The notes beneath the pieces were generated by a model. The model made no database searches. It had not been told where the DNA came from and was given only the letters and a program-made list of their open reading frames with translations. A stretch of 11,527 nucleotides of DNA. Origin: Candidatus Delongbacteria bacterium. Its GTDB lineage: Bacteria > CAIWAD01 > BS150m-G50. Positions within the stretch are counted from its first letter, which is position 1, and every line of letters begins with the position of its first letter. Where the stretch lies: positions 1-11,527 of the forward strand of contig JADHUQ010000061.1 of NCBI GenBank assembly GCA_016784425.1, read 5' to 3'. The position numbers and the translations under genes are program-made. This document shows positions 1 through 6,938 of this stretch, piece after piece.

Positions 1-2500
1 CCTGCAGGTCATAAATCAGCTGGTCGCCGGGATCAGGATCGACCGCAGCAACGACTTGGAAGGTCAGTCCTGAACCCAACTCCTGTCGGTTGAGCGGATA
101 ACTGAGCAGCGGTAGCGAAGGTTGAGTATCTGCCTGGAATTTCCCAATCCGGCTGGCTGTCTCACGTCCGGTCTGATCGACGGCGGTTACACTCCAGAAA
201 TACTCGACACCGTTGCTGATACTCTCCTGTAATTGCATCGAGGTCCCATCACCTGCAGGCAGTTTTTCCGCAGTCGCAAAGCTCCCGGTAGTCGAGAGCT
301 GCAGATAATAGTGCAGCTCGGCTTGCGGGTCGGGATCTTCCGCCGGTAGCCAGCGGAAGAGAGGTGACAGGGAGTAAGTACTCCCGAAAGGTTCCAGCAG
401 GCCGGGACCGGTTGGTGGCTCTTCGACTGAGTTTACCTGGAACGAATACAACTCCGACCAGTGGGTGTACTCAAAGCCGTCATAGATTCTTACACGCCAC
501 CAGCGGGTAGCGTTATCAGGCAGGGAAACGGACGGTTTAAATTGCGGCCTGTCTCCGTTACCACTGGTCACCAGTTGGCGTCTGAATTCAGTCTCGAAAA
601 GTTCAAATTCATAATTGAGTTGATCCCCCTCCGCATCTGCCATCTCCTCACACTGCAGTAGCGGTTGACTCTGGTTGACAACCGTCCCTGCAACAGGCGC
701 AACAACGCCAGGCAGTGCCGGCAGGCTGTTCATACGAAAAGAGTATACGGCATTATCATTGCGGATAGTGATACTGTTCCAGGGGCTGTAGCGCTCACCG
801 TCACTGACACGAATCCTCAGGTGATACTTCTGGCCGTCCACCAGCCGGGCACCATCATATTTCCAGGATGTTTCGGTATAAGCAAAAAAACCGGTATCGA
901 GCAGATCGGGCGGCGCAAAATCGGCGTTGGTGGCTATCTGGATCTGGATCTGTTGCTGGGGGTGACGACGCAGGTCAAAATAGTTCCAGGACAGTTCGAT
1001 AGCAGGATCGATAACATGGGAAATGTCTATTTCCGAGGTAAAACTGAAGTTGCTGACATAGGGAACTCCCTCGCCGACGTGATACTGCTGGTGAAAGGCG
1101 GGATCGATGGTGGATTCAACCACAATGGTATCTCCTACGACCGCGCCGATTTCCCGTTCCAGGGGATTTGTTTCGTTCCGTACCCAGGCCTCACCTCTGA
1201 AAATACCGCTGGCCAGCTCTGTCTCCTGCAAGATCAATTCAAAGGACTGCAGCGGCTTATCCAGTATATACAAGCGGGTCGCCGTTTGATCCCGGGACCA
1301 GGGGTTGCGATCCTCCGCCTGTATCTCAACCTGGATTCTGGCATCAGGTGCCAGATCGTTGCGCAGTTCTTCCGACCAGGTACGATCGGTCATTATCCTC
1401 AGCTGCTTCAGCTCCACCGGTTGGGTCGGTAGCGACTCCGGAGGACTCAGCAGGATCGGTTGATAGATAATCGGTATTGTCGGTTTACGGGTGAACGATT
1501 TGCGAATCTTGAGTTCGACCTCCACTTCGTTCACAGTCTGCCACCAGTTCTCCCGCAATTCGACCGGACAGGTGACATTGTCCAGGTAGACCAGGTAACC
1601 GGAGCCGGCCAGACTGTTTCTCCGAATCTGAGGACAGGAGTCAGCCACCAGATAGAGCGTACCGGATCCATCCCAGCCGTGATTGTTCAGAAAGGCGTTT
1701 TCCTCAATGATGGCCTGCGTGGATGACATATAGATGCCCCCACCGTATTCGTCCGCGTTGTTGTTGATCAAGGTGTTGTGCTTTATCGTAGCGTTGGCCA
1801 CCGAGAGATAGATAGCGCCACCACTGCGGGCAGCCCGGTTACGCAAAAAGAGGTTATCCTGGATAATCGGGTTGGAGTAGAGAAAGATGCAGATACCACC
1901 GCCGTCGTCAACAGTCGCTGCATTATCGCTGAAGGTATTGCGACGAATCAGAGGTGCGGAAAAGCGATGGCAGAGAATTGCACCGCCGCGTGGCGCGCGG
2001 TTACCCATGAACCGACAGTCCTGTATCACGGGGGAAGCCTGGATGCAGGCGACGGTACCGCCATTGTAATCCTCGGCGGGTACATTGCCGCCCCCTTCGA
2101 AAACACAATATTCCAGAATGCTGCCCTGCCGGAAGACCAATTGATCGTCGTAAGAGGGAGTTGCGGTGGTATCGCTGAACAGGATATGGCCCCAGTGTGT
2201 CTCCTCATCTGCCGGGAGAAAGTGAATCAACAGGCTGCTGCTGCCGCGTGCCTGCAGCGTGCCGTGGATTGTAATCCCGGCTCTCTCTTCCAGCTGGACT
2301 TCCACCCCCGGTTCGATCACCAGCTTTACACCGGGATCAACAGTCAGAGTACCGGATATTCTGTAGGGGCTACCGGCGCTTGTCCAGGTGCTGTTACCGC
2401 TGATATGCCCGTCGGATGTGATCAGGGTGGCGGCAGCCAGTGGTAACGACGTGATACAGCCTGTAACAGCCGTGATGAAGAACAGCGTGATCCTGCGCAT
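1..2500 (-). CDS. Exported right-handed beta-helix protein with Fn3-like repeats (3' end cut by window edge)
   Basis: The minus-strand frame is open from the ATG at 2500 to the window edge (833 codons, no stop), so the C-terminus is missing. Residues 1-24 are a basic start plus a hydrophobic stretch (MRRITLFFITAVTGC...LPLAAA), an export signal. Cleavage may follow LAAA, but VTGC at 12-15 also fits a lipobox. Residues about 50-110 resemble the strand-rich cap seen before beta-helices. About 120-320 carry repeated Asn/Gly-rich rungs (PVIQDCRF, PLIRRNTF, PIIQDNLF, ATIKHNTL, AIIEENAF, PQIRRNSL, each followed by GG-aliphatic), the PbH1 pattern of parallel beta-helices. From about 480 on, Fn3-like modules recur roughly every 100 residues, with Y-x-[LFV]-x-[LIV] strands and D-G-x-x-Y-[ST]-x-W turns. 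AGGAA lies 8 bases before the start. Such proteins are surface or secreted adhesins, glycan-binding proteins or lyases; no catalytic residues were identified. A sorting tail may lie beyond the edge, as in the neighbouring protease (inference). Confidence 0.88.
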   Translation of the reverse strand, partial: MRRITLFFITAVTGCITSLPLAAATLITSDGHISGNSTWTSAGSPYRISGTLTVDPGVKLVIEPGVEVQLEERAGITIHGTLQARGSSSLLIHFLPADEETHWGHILFSDTTATPSYDDQLVFRQGSILEYCVFEGGGNVPAEDYNGGTVACIQASPVIQDCRFMGNRAPRGGAILCHRFSAPLIRRNTFSDNAATVDDGGGICIFLYSNPIIQDNLFLRNRAARSGGAIYLSVANATIKHNTLINNNADEYGGGIYMSSTQAIIEENAFLNNHGWDGSGTLYLVADSCPQIRRNSLAGSGYLVYLDNVTCPVELRENWWQTVNEVEVELKIRKSFTRKPTIPIIYQPILLSPPESLPTQPVELKQLRIMTDRTWSEELRNDLAPDARIQVEIQAEDRNPWSRDQTATRLYILDKPLQSFELILQETELASGIFRGEAWVRNETNPLEREIGAVVGDTIVVESTIDPAFHQQYHVGEGVPYVSNFSFTSEIDISHVIDPAIELSWNYFDLRRHPQQQIQIQIATNADFAPPDLLDTGFFAYTETSWKYDGARLVDGQKYHLRIRVSDGERYSPWNSITIRNDNAVYSFRMNSLPALPGVVAPVAGTVVNQSQPLLQCEEMADAEGDQLNYEFELFETEFRRQLVTSGNGDRPQFKPSVSLPDNATRWWRVRIYDGFEYTHWSELYSFQVNSVEEPPTGPGLLEPFGSTYSLSPLFRWLPAEDPDPQAELHYYLQLSTTGSFATAEKLPAGDGTSMQLQESISNGVEYFWSVTAVDQTGRETASRIGKFQADTQPSLPLLSYPLNRQELGSGLTFQVVAAVDPDPGDQLIYDLQ

Positions 2501-2688
2501 GATAATTCCTGTTGCTGAAAATGGTGAGAAGTCTCTCCGTTCCCGACTGAAATTAGGTATTTACCGTTTGATTTGCAATCAACGCTGTCAAAATGAGTCC
2601 GCTTCATCGACCCGTTGGCGGCAGCCCCACCTTTGCCGGTAAGATCAGGTATAACCGGACCCTGTCGCTTCGGAAATTTGCAGCGCAG
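2501..2688 (-). promoter_or_regulatory. Intergenic leader between protease and beta-helix genes, possibly structured
   Basis: This is the second-largest gap in the window and the likely 5' leader of the beta-helix gene. Read on the minus strand it holds a G/C-rich element at about 2645-2595. Part of this can fold as GGTGG-GGCTG-CCGCC (one G-U pair) flanked by GGCAAA and AACGGGT. A perfect 6-bp inverted repeat with a 3-base loop lies at 2568-2582 (TTGATT-TGC-AATCAA), and a TTGACA box at 2591-2586 has no convincing -10 partner at 16-18 bases. No hairpin with a U-run follows the protease stop, so no clear intrinsic terminator is visible. The region could be an untranslated leader, a riboswitch-like element or a promoter; none is proved. 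Confidence 0.35.
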
Positions 2689-5406
2689 CTATCTGATCAA
2701 CATCATTTTGCGAGATATAACACGCTCACCTGCGGTCAGGCGGTAGATATAGACACCGCTGGGTAGTGAAGCTGCTGTCGGGGCTGAATTGACACCCCCC
2801 CGGTCGGATCCATCAAAGGTCAGCCGGTGCACACCCGCAGCGTAGTTCCCCTCCGCCAGCACTGCAACCCGCTGCCCCCTGACATTGTAAACCTCCAGCT
2901 TAATGTCCAGCGGATATGGCAGGGTGAACTCGATCGTGGTCGTTGGATTGAACGGGTTGGGGTAGTTCTGCTGCAGCAAGATCGTGGTCGGTTCAACCGG
3001 TGCAGCTGCAGGTACAGATTGCAGGTAGTAATCATTCAGGGCGAGGTAGTTATCAGCCAGATTACCGAAATCGTCACCCCCGAGAACGGCCCAGGCAACT
3101 GTATGCTGCTCACCCGGTTGCAGGGTGACCGGGGGCGCGCTCTGGAACAGTGACCAGTCTGCAGTATTGTCAGGGTTGGTCACCAGGAAACCCTCACCCA
3201 TCAGCTGGTATTTCTCCGGATCGGTGAAGCCGTTGTCAACCCAATCACTATTGTCTACTGTTCGGAATGACACCGGTTCGTGTGACAACAGTCCCATCCC
3301 CACCCAGATACCGTTTTCATCGTGCTGATAACCGAGACCCAGACCGGCATCGTAACCGGCGTAATCATTGATCCAGGTTTCCAGGGCGTCAAAGTCCATC
3401 CAGAGGGCGCTGTAGAGGCCGTTCAATGTCTGCTCACCTGTGTTGAGAATATTGAAAACCAGGATGACACCGTTGTTAACCGGGTCCGTGGAGAGGCTGT
3501 AAACGTGCTGCCTGATCTCCAGTGACAACGGCTGTTCACCCTCTGCATCGTTGTAAACAGCGGTTGATTCCTGCAGATCGCCGTTGGTGGTTAAGGTCAG
3601 TTCACCACCGGGTGCGGTGTTGAAGTCGTAGGGAGCCGACTGATTCCAGGAGGCGCAGTCGCTGACGTGATCCGCGTCGGTACCGACCAGCAGCGAACCA
3701 TGCCACAATGAATTGACCAAAGATCCGATCGGGTATTGAAAACCGCTGCCCTGCGACTGGCTGTTGATGTTGTCGTAATAACCCAGCGCACCAAAGGAGG
3801 TCACGGTGAGACGGCAGTTGCCATTGTCATGATCGCCGAAAATCGGCAGTATCACATAGGAACGGTACTCCACCACCTCAAAAGCACCGCCGTTGGCAGT
3901 GATGGTGAATACCAGCTGGAAAGGATGGCCATTGGTAGCCTCAGCAGAAATATCAAATTGCAGCTCGCCGTTCGCTGTCTGGTCGGTGCCGAGAGCCCCG
4001 CCGTTGAATCCGGCAGCGGTGACGGTGATGAACGGATCGGTACAACTGAGTTGACAGCTGTAGCTACTGATGGGACTCAGGTAATTGGTCAAAGTGGCCT
4101 GCAAAGTCACACTTTCACCCGGATCGAGAATACCATCACCGGAGGCATCATCCAGCTCTACTCCACTCAGCCGAATTGCGACTGTCATCGGCCCCAGAGC
4201 CGCAGCCGCATTGATACGACCGCTACCCAGCATACCGGCATAGACAGGATTGACCGCGTCGATGTCATCAGCGGTGAAGATCACCTGCTGGGTAATCTGC
4301 GCTCCGCTCCAGCCGGGGCGATAAGATTTGAGCAGCCCCAGCAGTGAAGCGACCTGCGGGGTTGCCATTGAGGTGCCGGAAAGGTCGGCATAGTTATCGT
4401 TCGGCATGGTCGAGTGGATGCTGACACCCGGCGCTGCGAGGTCAACCCAGCCACCCCAGCAGGAGGAGGGGGATTTCACATCGTTGATGTTTACATTGGC
4501 TACCGCCACCACACCGTAGTAGGCGGCGGGATAGTGGGGATCACTATTGCCGTTATTGCCTGCGGCGGCCACCAGTACCACTCCCTGGTCGATGGCGTCC
4601 TGAACCACATCCTGCTCAAAAGCACTGTAGTTGTCACCACCCCAGCTGAGGTTAATTATGTCAGCTCCGTTGTGGGCAGCGTAAAAAATACCTTCGTAGC
4701 CGTTATAGATAGTACTGCCGATGCCCACCCTTACCGGCAGATAGCTGGTGTTCCAGGCAAGCGCTGCCACGCCCAGTCCGTTGTCGGTTACAGCGCAGGC
4801 GGTACCGGCGACATGTGTGCCGTGGTAAAACGAGTCGTTACCGGGATGGGGATTGTTGTCACCCTCGTAGAAATCCCAGCCATGGATGTCGTCGATCAAA
4901 CCGTTGGAGTCATCGTCAAAGCCGGGTGTCCCCTCTGCCTCCAGCGGATTCTCATAGAGGTTATCCGCCAGATCTTCATGCTGCCAGTCGGTACCGATAT
5001 CCAGTACAGCGATCACAACCGCCGGATCACCGTGACTCAGATCCCAGGCAGCAGCGGCCTCAACCAGTTCCAGCGCATAGAGACCATCGCCATCGTCAGG
5101 CCAGTCGCAGGTCTGCCGCCTGACCGGTAGTTCAGCATACTCTACCTGACTCTGACGGGTCAACAGCGCCAGCCACTTGGCAGCAGATTCACCTGACGGC
5201 AATTCCCAGCGTATCACGCGATCAAGTCCCCGGGGATTGTCCTCAACAGCTGTCGGCAAAGCGCGCTCACCCTGACCGGGCAGTTGCAGCTGTTCAACCA
5301 GTTTTGACCAGTCCGCGCTGGCGGTATGCTTGATGAAAAGCGTGGAGGCGGATAAAGTGCCAACACAGCCCATCACCAGAAAGGCGTAAGTGAAACCTCT
5401 TTTCAT
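2689..5406 (-). CDS. Secreted subtilisin-like serine protease (S8) with type IX secretion sorting tail
   Basis: A 905-residue extracellular peptidase. Residues 1-31 form a signal peptide (basic MKR, hydrophobic core, HTASA cleavage region). About 32-96 is an I9-like propeptide ending in VEYAELP. The S8 catalytic domain spans about 108-405, with Asp136 in VLDIGTDW, His195 in HGTHVAGT, oxyanion Asn284 in AAGNNG and Ser346 in SGTSMATP, so the triad is complete. About 406-520 is a beta-sandwich module opening with a calcium-loop-like motif (DDASGDGILDPGE, 419-431), and about 525-800 is a further beta-rich region. Residues 809-905 form a Por-type (type A) C-terminal signal, starting NYPNPFNPTTTIEF and ending in basic RKMMLIR, known in FCB bacteria to direct type IX secretion and removal of the tail. 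AAGG lies 7 bases before the ATG. The gene starts 17 bases after the second BMC shell gene, so co-transcription is likely although the products act in different places. Its substrate is unknown. Confidence 0.96.
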   Translation of the reverse strand: MKRGFTYAFLVMGCVGTLSASTLFIKHTASADWSKLVEQLQLPGQGERALPTAVEDNPRGLDRVIRWELPSGESAAKWLALLTRQSQVEYAELPVRRQTCDWPDDGDGLYALELVEAAAAWDLSHGDPAVVIAVLDIGTDWQHEDLADNLYENPLEAEGTPGFDDDSNGLIDDIHGWDFYEGDNNPHPGNDSFYHGTHVAGTACAVTDNGLGVAALAWNTSYLPVRVGIGSTIYNGYEGIFYAAHNGADIINLSWGGDNYSAFEQDVVQDAIDQGVVLVAAAGNNGNSDPHYPAAYYGVVAVANVNINDVKSPSSCWGGWVDLAAPGVSIHSTMPNDNYADLSGTSMATPQVASLLGLLKSYRPGWSGAQITQQVIFTADDIDAVNPVYAGMLGSGRINAAAALGPMTVAIRLSGVELDDASGDGILDPGESVTLQATLTNYLSPISSYSCQLSCTDPFITVTAAGFNGGALGTDQTANGELQFDISAEATNGHPFQLVFTITANGGAFEVVEYRSYVILPIFGDHDNGNCRLTVTSFGALGYYDNINSQSQGSGFQYPIGSLVNSLWHGSLLVGTDADHVSDCASWNQSAPYDFNTAPGGELTLTTNGDLQESTAVYNDAEGEQPLSLEIRQHVYSLSTDPVNNGVILVFNILNTGEQTLNGLYSALWMDFDALETWINDYAGYDAGLGLGYQHDENGIWVGMGLLSHEPVSFRTVDNSDWVDNGFTDPEKYQLMGEGFLVTNPDNTADWSLFQSAPPVTLQPGEQHTVAWAVLGGDDFGNLADNYLALNDYYLQSVPAAAPVEPTTILLQQNYPNPFNPTTTIEFTLPYPLDIKLEVYNVRGQRVAVLAEGNYAAGVHRLTFDGSDRGGVNSAPTAASLPSGVYIYRLTAGERVISRKMMLIR

Positions 5407-5423
5407 GTCAGGACCTTGCAGCT

Positions 5424-5951
5424 TTACCGGCTGGGCGGATTGGTGGCGAAGTACTGCTGCAGTCGCTCCAGCAGCTCATGGCGTCTCGCCCGGGAAATCT
5501 GGCGACCGGTAAGTGGGAAGTGGGGCAGTCTCCGGGCCAGGAAACGCAACTCTACAACCGACTTGTCGTCCAGGTTGGCGACATCGGTAACATCCGCTAC
5601 AACAGGTGGTGAATCTTTTTCGCGGGGCAACCCAGATGATTGACCCGGTGTTGTTTTCTGGATATGCGGGTTATGGGGTGGTTCTTGCATGGCAGGTTGG
5701 AGGGTCTCGTGGGGACGGGCGATGACATGTGTACCTACCACCCGTCCGATTCTTGCGGCGGCGACAGCGCCGGCATCAACTGCGGAGCGGACCGCTGCTA
5801 CCTCTCCCTCCACCAGGATAGTAACCAGGGCGGGATGGGTGACACTCTGCTCGACAAGCTTGACCTGGGCGGCTTTCAGCATGGCGTCACAGGCCTCGAT
5901 CGCGGCGACCAGGCCTTCAGTTTCCACCATGCCGATTGCTTTTGGAGTCAT
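5424..5951 (-). CDS. BMC-H shell protein with atypical pore loop and C-terminal helical extension
   Basis: Residues 1-85 are one bacterial microcompartment domain (IGMVETEGLVAAIEACDAM...GTHVIARPH), the fold that makes the flat hexamers of protein organelle shells. It aligns without gaps to the upstream shell protein at about half of positions (hand count), indicating tandem duplication. The edge-contact lysine of the KAA motif (Lys26) and the ARPH segment are kept. The central pore loop reads SVTHPA where the sister has IGGG, so bulkier residues would line or narrow the pore. Residues about 86-125 are a Pro/Ser/Thr-rich linker. About 126-169 are a charged helical segment (SVVELRFLARRLPHFPLTGR, then RARRHELLERLQQYF), loosely like a SAP/Rho-N or subunit-binding fold; a role in cargo or partner binding is inference. 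At 175 residues it is nearly twice the usual BMC-H length. No strong Shine-Dalgarno lies before its ATG, so it may be translated less than its neighbour. Confidence 0.95.
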   Translation of the reverse strand: MTPKAIGMVETEGLVAAIEACDAMLKAAQVKLVEQSVTHPALVTILVEGEVAAVRSAVDAGAVAAARIGRVVGTHVIARPHETLQPAMQEPPHNPHIQKTTPGQSSGLPREKDSPPVVADVTDVANLDDKSVVELRFLARRLPHFPLTGRQISRARRHELLERLQQYFATNPPSR

Positions 5952-5977
5952 GGTTTGATCAGGTTTTCGGAGAGAGT

Positions 5978-6001
5978 AAGACCGGGTTGCACCCCGGTCT
6001 T
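5978..6001 (-). promoter_or_regulatory. Intercistronic hairpin between the two shell genes
   Basis: A perfect inverted repeat has 9-bp arms (AAGACCGGG / CCCGGTCTT) and a 6-base loop. It fills much of the 59-bp gap between the two BMC-H genes. On the minus-strand transcript it is GC-rich and stable but is followed by ACUCUC rather than a U-run, so it is not a classic intrinsic terminator. It more likely stabilises the upstream shell mRNA end or partly attenuates transcription, which would set a high ratio of plain BMC-H to extended BMC-H. That role is inference. Confidence 0.6.
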
Positions 6002-6010
6002 GAATTGTGC

Positions 6011-6298
6011 TTATTTTCCGGCGGGTCGCGTGGGTAAGATCATCTCCACATCGCTGTGCGGGCGCGGGATCACATGTACGCTGACCAGCTCACCGACTTT
6101 TTCCGCGGCAGTAGCGCCGGCATCTGTGGCAGCTTTCACGGCGCCTACGTCGCCCCTGACCATTACGGTGACATAGCCGCCACCGATGGTTTCTTTACCG
6201 AGCAACTGCACTTTTGCTGCTTTGACCATGGCATCAGCCGCTTCGATGGAACCGATCAGACCGCGGGTTTCCACCATTCCCAGTGCTTCGAGCGACAT
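6011..6298 (-). CDS. BMC-H hexameric microcompartment shell protein (PduA/EutM/CsoS1 family)
   Basis: At 95 residues this is the canonical single-domain BMC shell protein, which forms hexagonal tiles perforated by a central pore. Sequence hallmarks are LGMVETRGLIGSIEAADAM at the N-terminus, the lysine of MVKAAKV (Lys26) at the hexamer edge, the pore loop IGGG (38-41), the GDVGAVKAATDAG helix and the C-terminal HVIPRPHSDVE. GAGGAG lies about 8 bases before the ATG, a strong ribosome site suited to an abundant structural protein. It is followed by a stable hairpin and a second, extended BMC-H gene. Genes for the vertex-capping pentamer and for tandem-domain shell proteins are absent here, so a closed compartment would need parts from elsewhere. 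The substrate cannot be assigned from this sequence; the small Gly-rich pore would admit small polar metabolites, by analogy with the family. Confidence 0.98.
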   Translation of the reverse strand: MSLEALGMVETRGLIGSIEAADAMVKAAKVQLLGKETIGGGYVTVMVRGDVGAVKAATDAGATAAEKVGELVSVHVIPRPHSDVEMILPTRPAGK

Positions 6299-6421
6299 AA
6301 TGTTCTCCTCGTTGTTGTAATCCTGTTTTGTCGATCCGCTTGTGCAGTAGTCCGGGACACCCAGCTGCGTTATTAACTGAACTAATATAGAAAATTAACC
6401 GCCACCCCGTTGATTGTCAAA
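6299..6421 (-). promoter_or_regulatory. Probable promoter region for the shell-protease genes
   Basis: This AT-rich gap separates the biotinyl carrier gene from the first shell gene. On the minus strand, TTGACA (6420-6415, overlapping the carrier's stop codon) is followed after 16 bases by TTAATT (6398-6393), a weak sigma-70-like pair. The same stretch can be read as a Bacteroidetes-like pair, TTTG (6421-6418), 20 bases, then TAATTTTC (6397-6390), one base off TAnnTTTG. TATATT lies just downstream at 6389-6384. A separate promoter would let shell genes be expressed above the enzyme genes. The evidence is pattern only. Confidence 0.35.
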
Positions 6422-6938
6422 CAATTTCCCCATCTGTAATTCCGAGATGGAGGAGAGGAGCACCCTTTTCAATTGCCTGTCCCGGCGTGACATAGATCTC
6501 TTTGACGATGCCAGCCTGCGGGGCTTTGATCACATTCTCCATCTTCATCGCTTCTACAATAACCAGGCCGTCACCTGTTTCAATGCGATCGCCGGTCCCA
6601 ACCAGCAGCTTGATTACCAGTCCGGGCATGGAGACCTTGATATCATGGGCGTCCGGGGTGTCTCCTGAAAGATGCACCAGTGAGTCACGTAACTGCTCGC
6701 TCGGGGTTTTGACAATTACTTCGAGATGATGGTGGTCTACTCTGCATCCAGCATTGTTGCGATAAGCTACATGGTACTTTTTCCCATTCAGTAGAAATAC
6801 TGTTCCCCGTTCATTGGAACCCAGGATATCCACCTGCAGAGTATGTTCGTCGTTTTGTAACTGCAGATGGCTGTCATCCTGTTCCACCAGCCACTCCCGT
6901 GCTTCTTCACCCTGAACCGAAACATGCAGCTTCTTCAT
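6417..6938 (-). CDS. Biotinyl carrier protein of an acyl-CoA carboxylase/decarboxylase
   Basis: This protein carries biotin between a biotin carboxylase and a carboxyltransferase. The C-terminal 75 or so residues form a biotinyl/lipoyl domain with MPGLVIKLLVGTGDRI and the biotinylation motif EAMKMEN; the modified lysine is Lys132 counting from the chosen start. The first 80 residues (KKLHVSVQGEEAREWLVEQ and on) are beta-rich and resemble the segment joining the carboxylase and biotinyl parts of fused propionyl/acyl-CoA carboxylase alpha subunits, suggesting a split alpha subunit. The ATG at 6938 is preferred: it makes a classic 4-base ATGA overlap with the biotin carboxylase stop and has GGAAG 8 bases upstream. 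An ATG five codons earlier (6953) is in frame but less well placed. No carboxyltransferase gene follows, so the acyl substrate cannot be named. The domain also occurs in oxaloacetate and methylmalonyl-CoA decarboxylases. Confidence 0.93.
   Translation of the reverse strand: MKKLHVSVQGEEAREWLVEQDDSHLQLQNDEHTLQVDILGSNERGTVFLLNGKKYHVAYRNNAGCRVDHHHLEVIVKTPSEQLRDSLVHLSGDTPDAHDIKVSMPGLVIKLLVGTGDRIETGDGLVIVEAMKMENVIKAPQAGIVKEIYVTPGQAIEKGAPLLHLGITDGEIV

Noticed and set aside
1..8. CCTGCAGG at the left edge and CCTGCAG at the right edge, suggesting a cloned restriction fragment
   Set aside because: The same site occurs several times inside (for example near 251, 7345 and 11348) because CTG-CAG is a common Leu-Gln codon pair here; the match at both edges is not evidence of cloning.
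2422..2607. 61-residue minus-strand frame over the beta-helix start (MKRTHFDSVDCK...)
   Set aside because: It overlaps the signal peptide region of the beta-helix gene in another frame, ends in a low-complexity tail and has no ribosome site of note.
4414..5130. Long plus-strand open frames (also 665-1432, 3736-4347 and 7355-8437)
   Set aside because: Each lies opposite a strongly supported minus-strand gene with conserved motifs; their translations show no recognisable domain.
5978..6001. Intrinsic terminator between the shell genes
   Set aside because: The stem is strong, but the minus-strand RNA continues with ACUCUC and has no U-run.
5424..6298. A complete microcompartment operon
   Set aside because: Only two BMC-H genes are present. 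No pentamer, trimer or signature enzyme gene is on either side, although both flanks are fully visible.
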